Source: Bacteroidota bacterium
Lineage (GTDB): Bacteria; Bacteroidota; Bacteroidia; UKL13-3
Assembly: GCA_027491085.1 (NCBI GenBank)
Contig: JAIXWW010000009.1
Location: forward strand, 310,001 to 374,000
Reading direction: 5' to 3'
Length of the DNA stretch: 64,000 nt
The translations under genes and the position numbers were made by a program. Every line of letters starts with the position of its first letter. Within the stretch, counting starts at the first letter, position 1. Positions 53,624 through 63,822 of the stretch are shown one piece after another. The notes below the pieces were generated by a model, which was not told where the DNA came from, made no database searches, and saw only the letters and a list, made by a program, of their open reading frames with translations.

Positions 53624-56600
53624 ATGAATTCATTTTTACAAAACAAAAGCTTAATTAGAGTCGCCTCAATCGTTCTCTTTTTGTTTCTTTTAGGTACTAG
53701 TAATTTCAATCGATTGTATGGTCAAACTGTTGACAACTCAATCACCGGAGGTACCAATTATAATGGAACCGCTGTAGGTGCAGGTGGCACAAACGCCCAA
53801 GCCTTCACTGTAACAACAACTGGGATCCTTTCAAGGATTGATTTGCCAATTAGGCTAATTGGTTCTGCAGGTGATGCTGTAGTAAAAATACATAGTGGAA
53901 GTGGTATTGGCGGATCTGTTCTTTATACTTCTGCTTCACAAAACATTTCTACCCCGAACACTACCTACCAATTTGCATTAAATTTATCAGTTACAGCTGG
54001 TGATGTGTTAACCTGGGAATTTGAAATTTCTTCTGGAAATAATATCCAGAATATTTATTCAAATGTGGGTTCTGGAGGAAGGGGTTATGGTGGTGGAACA
54101 CTTTGCCCAACATGTGATTTTAATTTTACTACCTATGTGACAGCTGGAGCTGTTGTAGATCAACAAAACACATCTCAAGCAAATTCTAATAGTATTTATT
54201 TCTCACCAGGCGGCAGTATTCAATATATTAACCTTAATGGACAATCATTTACAGCAGGCATGAGCGGTACTTTATCTAAAATTGATTTAGATATTGGAAC
54301 AGTTTATAATTCTGGTGGTGGTTATTGCGTGGTTGAAGTGTACAGTGGAGATGGTCATGGGGGAAGTTTATTAGCTACTTCATCGCCTGTTTTAGTAAAC
54401 ACTAGCAATCAAACTTATTCTTTTCCATTAAATTGCTCTGTTACTTCAGGACAACAATATACTTGGTATATGAGTTCTACAACAGTTGGAGCTAGGATTG
54501 ATAATTACATGAGTAATTCTGATGTTTATGCTGGAGGCCATGGATGGACAAGATATCGATATATTCAATTATCTTCATCATTTACGGATAACTCAATTAA
54601 TAATGATTTTAGTTTTAAAACATATATAGGCGGTGCTGCGGCCTCATCAACAGATGCCACCTTATCAAATATGACATTAAGTTCGGGTACATTAAGCCCT
54701 AGCTTTGCCTCAGCTACTACAACTTATACGGCAAGTGTTACAAGTTCAACAAGTTCAATTACTGTTACGCCAACTAGAAATGAGGCTCATGCTACCATTC
54801 AAGTTAGGGTTAATGGAGGTTCATACTCAACTGTTACAAGTGGCAGTGCTTCTTCAGCATTAAGTTTAAACTTTGGAGCTAATACTATTAATGTAAAGGT
54901 TACAGCTGAAGATGGTTCTACAGTTGTTACTTATACAACTACTGTAACACGAGCAAATTATACATCAGTAAGCGATGGTGATTGGTTTACTGCTTCTATT
55001 TGGGATGGCAATGCAGTTCCACCAACTGGCAGTGATGTTATTATTGGATCTGATGTAACATTTAATTCAAGTGTTACAGTAAACAACCTTACTATAAATT
55101 CTGGTCATTCTTTGATACACAATAATAACACTTTGACCATTCAACCAGGGGGAACCATTACTAATAATGGAACATTTACAAGTAATTTTATAATTGACTT
55201 TTTAGGTTCGGCCACTGTAACAGGTTCAAGTACCTCTTCTTTTAATTATGTTTTTGTTGATGCCGGAAATGTTAATTTCAATTCAAGCTCATCAAGTATT
55301 ACTGGTTATTTAAGAATTTCAGTTGGAGCATCTATTTCAAACAAACCAACTTATCCAAATGCAATTAGTTTAATATATGCTGGTAATGGAACTATTACCA
55401 TTGGCGAAGAATGGCCAACTGGTAATGCCAACATTGCTGGTGTTACAATTGAATCAGGAACAACCTTAAGCTTTGGTTCAATTTCATCAAGCAGAACAGC
55501 AGGTAATGGAAACAATGATGTTTTCACCCTTGATGGTACATTATCACTTTCATCAGCAAGTGGCGGAGATTTAATTTTACAACATACCTATGCTAATTTC
55601 AATGGGACCTTCAACGCCAATGGCAGAAAAGTGACTATTTCGGGTGGTGGAAATCATCATTTCGGACCGAATTCGAATTCAAACCCTATCACTTTTTATG
55701 ATTTAGAAATTTCTGGTGTGCCTCAATGTGGATTCCAATTTCCTGTAACCATCACTCATGATCTTAAATTAACTTCAGGAGTTATGTACATAGGAGGTTA
55801 CGACTTTACAATTAATAGTGGAGCAACATTAACTGGTGGTTCTGCTAGTTCTTATATTTTTCACAATGGTTCTGGTAAATTGGTTCGTAAAAACATAGGT
55901 AATGGTGCTACCTTATTTCCATTAGGAATTTCTTGGAGCAGCTATACACCATTAACCATTACCAATGGCGGTAATTTTGATTATGCTGTTAGAGTATTAA
56001 ACACAGCTCCAAGTGGAACAGGTGTTGTTTTGCCAAGTAAAGTATTAAATCGTGAATGGGATATTACACCAAGCGGTGCTGCAACTAATGTTGATTTAAC
56101 TTTCCAATATAATACAGGAGATGGTAAATCAGGTGGTTCTTTCTCTGAGACAGGTTCTATGAAAGGTATCAGTTATAATTCTTCTACATCTTCATGGTCT
56201 AGTATTGGAACTGCATCTGCTGTGGGAAGTAATCCTTACACAGTAACATTTACAACACCAAACTTTACAAATTCGAATTTATATTCAGTATCGAATTTTT
56301 ATAGTTCAGATGCCACTTTGTCTAGCATGACTTTGAGCACAGGAACATTATCTCCTAGCTTTGCTTCTGGTATAATTTCGTACACAGCAAGTGTAAGTAA
56401 TGCTACTTCAAGCATAACGGTAACTCCAACACGTACAAACGCTAATGCAACTATTGAAGTAAGAGTAAATGGAGGAAGCTATGCATCAGTAACGAGTGGA
56501 AGTGCAAGTTCGGCTTTATCATTAAATGTTGGTAGCAATACCATTGATGTGAGAGTAACTGCTGAAGATGGTACTACACAAAAAACTTATACCACAACTT

Positions 56601-59600
56601 TATGCCGAGTTCCAACGGTTAGCATATCTTCGACTAATGGCCCTCTGTGTTATGGTGAAGATGCTTCATTTACCTTAACAGGTACTAGTGGTGCAACTGT
56701 AACTTATAACATAAATGGGGGTTCAAATACTACTACTGTATTGACAGGAGGTACCTCAACCATAGTAGTTACAGGTGCTACAGCCAATCAAACTTTAAAT
56801 TTGGTTTCTATAACTGATGGAACTTGCTCACAAAATTTAAGTGGCAATTCAATCATTACTGTAAATGCTTTACCAAGCATTACTTATAATTCGAATTCGG
56901 TTACATCATTAACTACTCAATATTCAAATGGTTCTACCTATTATAAAGGTATTGCTTTCCAAACAGACGTATTAAATACCATCAATATTGATTCATTTGA
57001 TGTAAATTTAAGAGCTGGTGCTGGTGCGAGCAGAACAGTAAATGTTTATTACAAATCAGGCGGATATAGTGGATATACCAGTTCAACTTCAGGCTGGACA
57101 CTTTTAGGTAATTATACTGTTACAAGTGCTGGTATTAACCATGCCACTCGTATAGCTCTAAGTTCAGTATTAACATTAACACCAGGAAACTACTCATTCT
57201 TCTTTTATGAAAATAATGAAGGAGTTGGATTTTCAGCTTCAGCCCCTACAGGTACTATTTCGGCTCAAAATTCAGATATGAAAATTAGAGTAGGTACTAG
57301 TATTTATCATTTCTTCGACAATGTTTTATTTGCTAGCAGAAATTTCAATGGAACTTTCTACTACAGCAAATCAGGTGTAGTAAATATGACATTGACTGGT
57401 GGCGGTTCATTATGTGCAGGCAGCCCTGGTCAAACATTGACATTAAGCGGATCTGAAGTAGGTGTTAATTACCAATTGGTTCGTAACGATAGTATCAATG
57501 TGGGCAGTCAAAAAGCAGGCACAGGAAGTGCGATTAATTGGACATCCATTTCAACTGCGGGTACTTATACAGTAATTGCTACCAATGCAACCACAAATTG
57601 CCAAGTCACTTTACCAACAAATATCTCTATTCAATACTACGCAGTACCTTCTGCAATAATTTCTGGAAGTACCGTTGTTTGTCAAAATTCACCTTCACCG
57701 CTTATTACCTTCACTGGTTCTAACGGAACCGCACCATATACATTCACATATAATTTAGATGGTGGAAGTGATTTATCGGTTACCACTTCAACAGGAAATA
57801 GTGTTACTATACCTGTAAATACAAATAATGCCGATACTATTTATTTTAAATTATTAAGTGTTTCCGATGCTAGCCCTGCTGGTTGTCCTGCAGTTTATGA
57901 CGATAGTTTATTTGTAGTAGTAAAACCTGTTCCTACATTTAGTTCAACTGCAGCACCGGTAGCAAATACTATTTGTGAAGGTACTTCAACAACTATTACT
58001 TGCACAAATGGAGCAACCACTTTAAATGCTGCGGTATTTACTACTGCTTACTCAAATAATTTTAGTAGTTCAATTGGCAATGCTTGGACATTCCCAGCAA
58101 TTATTCCAGCTAATGTTCCTTCAATTCAAACATACAATGGTGGTTCAGTTTTAGGTTATTTAAGTAATCAACAAGCTAAATTAAATTTAACTAGTTTACC
58201 ATCGCACGATTCAATAACAGTTGATTTTGATTTATATATTCATGATACTTGGGATGGAAATAGTACCGTAAGTGGTCCAGATATGTTTAGAGTAATTTTA
58301 GACAACGATACTGCTTTGAATACCACGTTCTCAAACGAAACATGGAATTCAACAACACAATCATATCCAAATAATTTCTCTGCTAGTAATGCAAGCTTTA
58401 CAGGTTCTTTAACAAGAACATTACCTACGGCTTGTAATTTTGGTGGAGGATCATTAAGTGCAAAATACCATATTACTAAAAAAGTTGCTCATACAGCTTC
58501 AACATTAGAAATGATTTTAGAAGCAGCGGGCTTAGAAAATGTTTGCAACGAAAGCTGGTCAATTGATAATGTAACTGTTCAATACAGATCACAATCTTCT
58601 AACAGCAATGTTACTTGGACAAATCCATCAATAAACAACAATTCAATTACAGTTTCTCCTATAGTTAATACCTATTATGTAGCTACTTTAAATGGATGTT
58701 CAGATTCAATTCAAATCATTGTTAACCCAACACCAAGAGCTGGTTTTACAATCAATACTGTTAACCAATGTGTAACTAACAACAGTTATAACTTTACTGA
58801 TACATCAACTTTAGCTGGTGGTGGTGCAATGACTTATGCATGGACAATGACTGGTGCTACAACTACCAATGCCACAACTCAAAATGTAACAGGCAATACT
58901 TATACTAACCATGGTAATTATAATGTAAGATTAGTAGCAACTTCTGTGATTGGTAATTGTAGCGACAGCAGAGGAAGAGTTACTAAAACAATTAATGTTA
59001 GCCCTCGTGTAGTTATAACACAATCTTCTCCAAACCCTATTTGTGCTGGTAACTCAGTGCGCTTAACAGCAAATCAAGTTATTGGAGGTTCAAGCACAGT
59101 TGTTTATACACCAACTTACACTGAAAATTTTGAAACTGCAATTACAAATGCTTGGTCTTTCCCAGCAATTACTCCTGCAAATGTTCCAACAGTACAATCA
59201 TACAATGGTCAAAATGTATTAGGCTATCTAACCAACCAAAAGGCAGTTTATAGTCAAACCGGCTTAGCTGCTCACGATTACGTAAAAGTTGAATTTGATT
59301 TATACCTACACGATTCGTGGGATGGAAATTCTACTGATTCAATTGGTGGAAGTTTAATTGGTAAAGACATTTGGAAAATGAGTGTAAATGGTTCAAACGT
59401 TATAAATACTACATTCTCTAATTTCTCTTATAGAACACAAGCTTATCCTAATAATATTTCTGCTGTTAACTTAAATGGAACAGATGCTGTTTCAAATACA
59501 TTACCAACTCTTTGTAATCATAATGGTGGTGCTTTAAGTTCAGTATATCGTATCTCAAAAATTATCCCACATACTTCGGGTTCATTTAACCTTGAATTAG

Positions 59601-61849
59601 AAGCTTTAGGTTTGGAAGAACTTTGTAATGAAAGCTGGTCAATTGATAATTTTAATGTTGAATTAGGTGTAAATACTGCAACTCCGACTTTATTAAGCGC
59701 TTGCAATGGTTTACCTGTTAGTGGCGGACCAGTTGTTTATACGGTAAATCATTCAAATAATTTCCAATCTTCAATTGGTTCAGCTTGGAGCTTCCCAGCT
59801 GTCTCTCCTGCTAATGAGCCTACCATCAGCGAATTTAATGGTGATTCAGTATTAGGTTTCTTAACTAACCAACAAGCCATTTATACTCAAACTGGCTTAA
59901 GTACTCACGAATATGTTAAGGTTGAGTTTGATTTATACATACACGATACTTGGGATGGAAATGACGTTTCTACTGGAGTTGATTCATGGAAAATGAATGT
60001 TGATGGTAATAGTGTAATCAATACAACTTTTTCTAATTTCTCTTATAGAACTCAGGCTTATCCTAATAACACACCTGCTGTTAATGCTAATTTTACTGGT
60101 TCAGTTAACTCATCGTTACCAGCTCGTTGTAATTTAGGAGGCGGTGCTCCGAGTAGTAAATACCGTATTTCAAAAATTATTCCTCATAATACTAGCACTA
60201 TTTCAATTGTTTTAGAAGCTTTAGGCTTAGAGGAATTATGTAATGAAAGTTGGTCAATTGATAATTTCCAGTTATTGCTTGGTGCAGGAAGTGCACCAGT
60301 TAGTTCAGCTACCTGGAATGGTGGAGCTATAACTGGAGCTACAAGTTGCTTTACAGACATTACACCAACCACTTCAACTGATTATACAGTAACAATTGGA
60401 GCTTGTACAAGTCCAATTACCAATATTGATGTTAGACCTGCCCCAACCCCTGCATTTACTATTAGCAATGCATCTTGTAGTAAAACGGTTTCATTTACTA
60501 ATACTAACATAGAAGCAAACGTTACTTACTTATGGAATTTTGGTGATGGTTCTGCTGTTTATTCAGGAACTACTGCACCGAATCATACTTATAGTGCAGT
60601 AGGAACTTATACTGTTACCTTATCGGCAAATATTTTAGGTGGTTGCACACAAACAACAACTAGAACAATTAAAATTGCTGATGCTCCAACAGCAGGTATT
60701 GCCTTCACAGGTGGAACAGGTTGTGGTAATAGCGTTCAATTTACCAATACTTCTACCATACCTTCAGGAAATACAGCAAGTTACTTATGGAGTTTTGGTG
60801 AAACACCAGTTGCTGATACTTCTACTCAAGAAAGTCCATTACATAGTTATGTTGCTGATGGAAATTACATTGTAACTTTAACAGTTTCTACCGGCACAAA
60901 TTGTAGTTCACCAACAACTGTTTCTGTTAATGCAATAGCAGCAATTACTGGCAATCAATCTATATTCACAGCTTCAGTAGGAAGTTCTTGTGGTAATATG
61001 GTTACTACCACTAATTCTTCTACTGGTACCAATAACCAATACGCTTGGGATTTTGGTGATGGAAGTGTTTCTAGCGAAGTAGCACCAACACATTACTATA
61101 CTGCAGGTGGTTTTAAAACAATTACATTAACTATATTAAATGGTGTGGGCTGTGCAACCACTTCAACCAAAATTGTTAATATTTCTGATAATTCAGGAGC
61201 TAACGGTAGAGTTGGTGTTGATTTTGCCATAACGCCAAATACAAGTCAAGTTTTATTAACCAATGATTTTGGTTTTGAACCTACATTTACTAATTATCCA
61301 AATAATGTTCCTGTTGTTTATTGTGCAGGTGCACCAACATGGACTTATGGAGATGGAACAGGCTCTAGCAATACCATTATTTATAGTAAACGATATGCCG
61401 CAGCAGGTACTTATACTGTAAGAATTGTACAACAAACTACTAATACAGGATGTTTTGCAGAAGCAAGTAAAACCGTTACAGTTTTACCTAATCCATTATT
61501 ACAAAATAATCCGATATCATTTAAAGATGGAAAAATTGCTAGCTTAAACATTGAATATAGCACTGGCTTAATGAACGTAAATAATAACAACAATAATTTA
61601 ACTTTATATCCAAATCCGAATAAAGGAACATTCAAGTTTCAACTAAACAGCAATGAGATAATAAACGGTGAAATTAAAGTTGTTGATTTATTAGGTAGAG
61701 ATATATACAAAGCTAATATCAACGGAAATACCAAGACTGAATCTATTGATTTGAATAGTCTAAGTATAGCTCCAGGCACATACAATCTAGTAATATTAAA
61801 CAATGGAAATGTTTATGCTAGAAAAGCTTTTGTGATTATTGCTGATTAA
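53624..61849 (+). CDS. 2741-residue multidomain secreted protein with T9SS type A sorting domain
   Basis: The largest gene here. Signal peptide about 1-34 (ends RLYGQ). Residues about 35-335 hold two similar beta modules (ILSRIDLPIRLIGSAGDAVV; TLSKIDLDIGTVYNSGGGYC). Cadherin-like beta-sandwich domains lie at about 343-440 and 895-990 (DATLSNMTLSSGTLSPSFAS). A long beta-strand region lies between them. A ~180-residue module occurs three times, at about 1473-1652, 1831-2015 and 2040-2220, each with FPAI/FPAV-PAN, DLYIHDTWDGN-like and CNESWSIDN lines. PKD domains lie at about 1706-1800 and in a series from about 2275 to 2580 (YLWNFGDGSAV, QYAWDFGDGSV). The tail (about 2655-2741) is type A: LTLYPNPNKGTFKFQL, LLGRDIYKA, GTYNLVILNNG. 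It is secreted by T9SS and probably adhesive; no enzyme motif was seen. Confidence 0.9.
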   Translation: MNSFLQNKSLIRVASIVLFLFLLGTSNFNRLYGQTVDNSITGGTNYNGTAVGAGGTNAQAFTVTTTGILSRIDLPIRLIGSAGDAVVKIHSGSGIGGSVLYTSASQNISTPNTTYQFALNLSVTAGDVLTWEFEISSGNNIQNIYSNVGSGGRGYGGGTLCPTCDFNFTTYVTAGAVVDQQNTSQANSNSIYFSPGGSIQYINLNGQSFTAGMSGTLSKIDLDIGTVYNSGGGYCVVEVYSGDGHGGSLLATSSPVLVNTSNQTYSFPLNCSVTSGQQYTWYMSSTTVGARIDNYMSNSDVYAGGHGWTRYRYIQLSSSFTDNSINNDFSFKTYIGGAAASSTDATLSNMTLSSGTLSPSFASATTTYTASVTSSTSSITVTPTRNEAHATIQVRVNGGSYSTVTSGSASSALSLNFGANTINVKVTAEDGSTVVTYTTTVTRANYTSVSDGDWFTASIWDGNAVPPTGSDVIIGSDVTFNSSVTVNNLTINSGHSLIHNNNTLTIQPGGTITNNGTFTSNFIIDFLGSATVTGSSTSSFNYVFVDAGNVNFNSSSSSITGYLRISVGASISNKPTYPNAISLIYAGNGTITIGEEWPTGNANIAGVTIESGTTLSFGSISSSRTAGNGNNDVFTLDGTLSLSSASGGDLILQHTYANFNGTFNANGRKVTISGGGNHHFGPNSNSNPITFYDLEISGVPQCGFQFPVTITHDLKLTSGVMYIGGYDFTINSGATLTGGSASSYIFHNGSGKLVRKNIGNGATLFPLGISWSSYTPLTITNGGNFDYAVRVLNTAPSGTGVVLPSKVLNREWDITPSGAATNVDLTFQYNTGDGKSGGSFSETGSMKGISYNSSTSSWSSIGTASAVGSNPYTVTFTTPNFTNSNLYSVSNFYSSDATLSSMTLSTGTLSPSFASGIISYTASVSNATSSITVTPTRTNANATIEVRVNGGSYASVTSGSASSALSLNVGSNTIDVRVTAEDGTTQKTYTTTLCRVPTVSISSTNGPLCYGEDASFTLTGTSGATVTYNINGGSNTTTVLTGGTSTIVVTGATANQTLNLVSITDGTCSQNLSGNSIITVNALPSITYNSNSVTSLTTQYSNGSTYYKGIAFQTDVLNTINIDSFDVNLRAGAGASRTVNVYYKSGGYSGYTSSTSGWTLLGNYTVTSAGINHATRIALSSVLTLTPGNYSFFFYENNEGVGFSASAPTGTISAQNSDMKIRVGTSIYHFFDNVLFASRNFNGTFYYSKSGVVNMTLTGGGSLCAGSPGQTLTLSGSEVGVNYQLVRNDSINVGSQKAGTGSAINWTSISTAGTYTVIATNATTNCQVTLPTNISIQYYAVPSAIISGSTVVCQNSPSPLITFTGSNGTAPYTFTYNLDGGSDLSVTTSTGNSVTIPVNTNNADTIYFKLLSVSDASPAGCPAVYDDSLFVVVKPVPTFSSTAAPVANTICEGTSTTITCTNGATTLNAAVFTTAYSNNFSSSIGNAWTFPAIIPANVPSIQTYNGGSVLGYLSNQQAKLNLTSLPSHDSITVDFDLYIHDTWDGNSTVSGPDMFRVILDNDTALNTTFSNETWNSTTQSYPNNFSASNASFTGSLTRTLPTACNFGGGSLSAKYHITKKVAHTASTLEMILEAAGLENVCNESWSIDNVTVQYRSQSSNSNVTWTNPSINNNSITVSPIVNTYYVATLNGCSDSIQIIVNPTPRAGFTINTVNQCVTNNSYNFTDTSTLAGGGAMTYAWTMTGATTTNATTQNVTGNTYTNHGNYNVRLVATSVIGNCSDSRGRVTKTINVSPRVVITQSSPNPICAGNSVRLTANQVIGGSSTVVYTPTYTENFETAITNAWSFPAITPANVPTVQSYNGQNVLGYLTNQKAVYSQTGLAAHDYVKVEFDLYLHDSWDGNSTDSIGGSLIGKDIWKMSVNGSNVINTTFSNFSYRTQAYPNNISAVNLNGTDAVSNTLPTLCNHNGGALSSVYRISKIIPHTSGSFNLELEALGLEELCNESWSIDNFNVELGVNTATPTLLSACNGLPVSGGPVVYTVNHSNNFQSSIGSAWSFPAVSPANEPTISEFNGDSVLGFLTNQQAIYTQTGLSTHEYVKVEFDLYIHDTWDGNDVSTGVDSWKMNVDGNSVINTTFSNFSYRTQAYPNNTPAVNANFTGSVNSSLPARCNLGGGAPSSKYRISKIIPHNTSTISIVLEALGLEELCNESWSIDNFQLLLGAGSAPVSSATWNGGAITGATSCFTDITPTTSTDYTVTIGACTSPITNIDVRPAPTPAFTISNASCSKTVSFTNTNIEANVTYLWNFGDGSAVYSGTTAPNHTYSAVGTYTVTLSANILGGCTQTTTRTIKIADAPTAGIAFTGGTGCGNSVQFTNTSTIPSGNTASYLWSFGETPVADTSTQESPLHSYVADGNYIVTLTVSTGTNCSSPTTVSVNAIAAITGNQSIFTASVGSSCGNMVTTTNSSTGTNNQYAWDFGDGSVSSEVAPTHYYTAGGFKTITLTILNGVGCATTSTKIVNISDNSGANGRVGVDFAITPNTSQVLLTNDFGFEPTFTNYPNNVPVVYCAGAPTWTYGDGTGSSNTIIYSKRYAAAGTYTVRIVQQTTNTGCFAEASKTVTVLPNPLLQNNPISFKDGKIASLNIEYSTGLMNVNNNNNNLTLYPNPNKGTFKFQLNSNEIINGEIKVVDLLGRDIYKANINGNTKTESIDLNSLSIAPGTYNLVILNNGNVYARKAFVIIAD
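58042..60285 (+). repeat. Three intragenic copies of a ~540-bp module in the giant T9SS gene
   Basis: Copies at about 58042-58580, 59116-59668 and 59743-60285 share coding for AWxFPA..PAN, LGxLxNQ(Q/K)A, (V)xFDLY(I/L)HD(T/S)WDGN, TTFSN, (Q)(A/S)YPNN, CN.GG..LSSxYRI and LEALGLEELCNESWSIDN. The second and third copies are closest, including identical codons for TTFSNFSYRTQAYPNN. Copies 2 and 3 are separated by only ~75 nt. Confidence 0.85.
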
Positions 61850-61868
61850 GGCAAAATAAGAACATCAT

Positions 61869-61907
61869 AAAAAAGGCTCACTTTATATTTTAAAGTGAGC
61901 CTTTTTT
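61869..61907. terminator. Bidirectional terminator between the giant T9SS gene and the receiver gene
   Basis: Perfect 17-bp stem (61869-61885 with 61891-61907, core GGCTCACTTTA), 5-nt loop, with A and T runs on the two sides. It separates two convergent genes and overlaps the 3' end of the minus-strand one. Confidence 0.92.
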
Positions 61908-62300
61908 ATTACTACTAGTATATGTTTCTACAATTTCTATTAGAATTTTACTGTCGGTCGGATCAGTTAATATTCCGGTTATTTCTTTTTGATTTTTAGC
62001 CTTAATCAAATCCTCATTAGAAATATGGGCACTTATTAAATAAATATCTACCTTAATCGGGATATTTATTTTAACAAACTCGGTTAAAAAATCCCATCCG
62101 TTAAGCACGGGCATATTAATATCTAATAATATGATGTTTGGGATACTCGAATTAGGTTTTTCAAATTCTTTTATTGCTTCATCACCATTAATAAAAGAAA
62201 TAACTTCATCACAAATATTTAGTTTAGTTATACTTTTTTTAAGAATAAACGTAAAAATATCATCATCATTAATTATACAAATTGTCCTTATTTTGTTCAT
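61890..62300 (-). CDS. Single-domain response regulator (receiver only)
   Basis: 136 residues with one CheY-like receiver and no output domain. The acidic pocket is INDDDIF (about residues 10-16), and the phospho-acceptor Asp is in IILLDINMPVLNGWDF (about residue 60). The switch Ser is in LISAHIS. The conserved Lys of the fifth strand, normally in a TKP or SKP triad, is replaced: the sequence reads ILTDPTDS. This may weaken phosphorylation-driven switching. Single receivers of this type commonly shuttle phosphate or bind kinases and are abundant in Bacteroidota. No kinase gene is adjacent. The 3' end overlaps a terminator shared with the T9SS gene. Confidence 0.88.
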   Translation of the reverse strand: MNKIRTICIINDDDIFTFILKKSITKLNICDEVISFINGDEAIKEFEKPNSSIPNIILLDINMPVLNGWDFLTEFVKINIPIKVDIYLISAHISNEDLIKAKNQKEITGILTDPTDSKILIEIVETYTSSNKKGSL

Positions 62301-62385
62301 TATTTTAGCGCTACAAGCCTTGCAAATTAAATATTAAAAGTCAAATTGCATAAATTAACATTGCTTTAAATTAAATAGAACTTTT

Positions 62386-62829
62386 ATGGAATCAATTTTG
62401 TTTTCGGATGAATACTTTATGAAACAAGCTTTACTTGAAGCTCAAAAAGCTTTCTCAATTGGGGAAATCCCGGTTGGATGCGTTGTTGTTTCCAATAATC
62501 AAATTATTGGGAAAGGACATAATCTAACAGAGCGTTTAAACGATGTAACGGCTCATGCCGAAATGCAAGCAATTACTGCTGCTGCTAATTTTTTAGGAGC
62601 AAAATATCTGAATGACTGTACTATTTATATTACTTTAGAACCTTGCATCATGTGTGCTGGAGCTATATTTTGGGCACAGTTCAATAGGGTTGTTTTTGCA
62701 GCATCAGATGATAAAAGGGGCTTTCAAAAGGCCTTGGTAAATTTACATCCAAAAACAAAAATAGAAAATGGCATTTTGGCCGGTGAAGCTTCTGACTTGA
62801 TGAAACGGTTTTTTAAAAATTTAAGGTAA
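62386..62829 (+). CDS. tadA: tRNA-specific adenosine deaminase
   Basis: 147 residues. Converts A34 of tRNA-Arg(ACG) to inosine. The zinc and catalytic motif is HAEMQAI (His and catalytic Glu) together with PCIMCAGAIFWAQF (two Cys ligands), the order and spacing of the CDA/TadA family. GEIPVGCVVVSNNQIIGKGH is the conserved first strand pair. Length and motifs fit TadA rather than guanine deaminase, which has different spacing and substrate residues; that distinction is from recall. The gene ends 9 bp inside the convergent menF tail. Confidence 0.93.
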   Translation: MESILFSDEYFMKQALLEAQKAFSIGEIPVGCVVVSNNQIIGKGHNLTERLNDVTAHAEMQAITAAANFLGAKYLNDCTIYITLEPCIMCAGAIFWAQFNRVVFAASDDKRGFQKALVNLHPKTKIENGILAGEASDLMKRFFKNLR

Positions 62830-63816
62830 AAAATTACCTAATGTTTTCAGTTTATTTTCAGTTTCAATCCACTCTGCATTTGCATCTGAATTTTTTGTAA
62901 TACCACAACCTGCATATAAATCTATGTGCTTTTTAAAAAGCTCCATGCATCTCAAGTTCACAAATACATTTGTTTCCTTTTTATTCATTACGCCAACAAA
63001 ACCGGTATAAAACCGTCTGTTTAAGTTTTCATTTTTTTTAATAAAATCTAATGCTTTGTTTTTAGGTACTCCACCTACTGCAGGTGTTGGGTTCAACTCT
63101 TCAATAAATTTATTTAAAGCCTTAGCATCGTATTCAAATGTAAAATGAGAGTATAAGTGTTTTAAATGGCCTGTTATCAATTCCGTTGGCCCTTTGATTT
63201 CTTTTAGTTTAAAATGGTACTTATTAGCAATTTCTTCAATAAATACTTCTACTTGGTGGTGTTCATCTATTTCCTTCTCTCCCCATGTACCTTTCGAATT
63301 ACTTAACATAGTTCCTGCTAAAGCTATGGTTTCAATAGTTGAATAGTTTGTTTTTAATAATATTTCTGGCGTTGCAGCTATCCATGTTCCTGTTACTGCA
63401 CTTGATATGGCATAAACAAATGAGTTAGGATAGTTTAAACATAAGTTTAAAAAATAAGTATTGATATCTAATTCATAATCAATATTCTTTTTAGAACACC
63501 TAGCCATAACCACTTTACTCATTTCGTTTGAGTCCTTCATGTTGCTAATAGCTTCATTTGTTTTTAGGACGAAATCAAATTCAGTATCGTAATGGTTAAT
63601 ATTATTTTGCGAATATCCAATTGTTTCAAACTTTAAAATTTCCTCATTTAACTGGATAACATATGTTAAATTTCCACTGTTGTATGGTGAAAAAAGAAAT
63701 AATTCTTCTGTAATATCATCAAATGGAATTGGCTTTAATACAGGGTCTATTATTCCTGTTTTTTTAACTATTTCTGTTTTGCCAGGAAGTTTGTAAAATA
63801 CAGTTGCTTTATTCAA
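62821..63816 (-). CDS. menF: Isochorismate synthase (chorismate-binding enzyme)
   Basis: 331 residues from a TTG (MNKATVFYKLPGK). Converts chorismate to isochorismate, the first step to menaquinone. Conserved features are VVMARCSKK, TWIAATPEILLKT, the substrate-binding ALAGTM, LNPTPAVGGVPKNKAL, YTGFVGVMNKK, the VNLRCMEL strand, and the Mg-binding YAGCGITKNSDANAEW. The N-terminal third is shorter than in E. coli MenF, as usual in Bacteroidota. A hotdog thioesterase ends 6 nt upstream on the same strand, supporting a menaquinone operon. EntC-type siderophore use is possible but no other siderophore gene is present. The tail overlaps convergent tadA by 9 bp. Confidence 0.87.
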   Translation of the reverse strand: MNKATVFYKLPGKTEIVKKTGIIDPVLKPIPFDDITEELFLFSPYNSGNLTYVIQLNEEILKFETIGYSQNNINHYDTEFDFVLKTNEAISNMKDSNEMSKVVMARCSKKNIDYELDINTYFLNLCLNYPNSFVYAISSAVTGTWIAATPEILLKTNYSTIETIALAGTMLSNSKGTWGEKEIDEHHQVEVFIEEIANKYHFKLKEIKGPTELITGHLKHLYSHFTFEYDAKALNKFIEELNPTPAVGGVPKNKALDFIKKNENLNRRFYTGFVGVMNKKETNVFVNLRCMELFKKHIDLYAGCGITKNSDANAEWIETENKLKTLGNFLP

Positions 63817-63822
63817 AATTTG

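Noticed and set aside
62821..62829. 9-bp convergent overlap of tadA and menF as regulatory antisense
   Set aside because: Short tail-to-tail overlaps are common in compact genomes and nothing else points to regulation.
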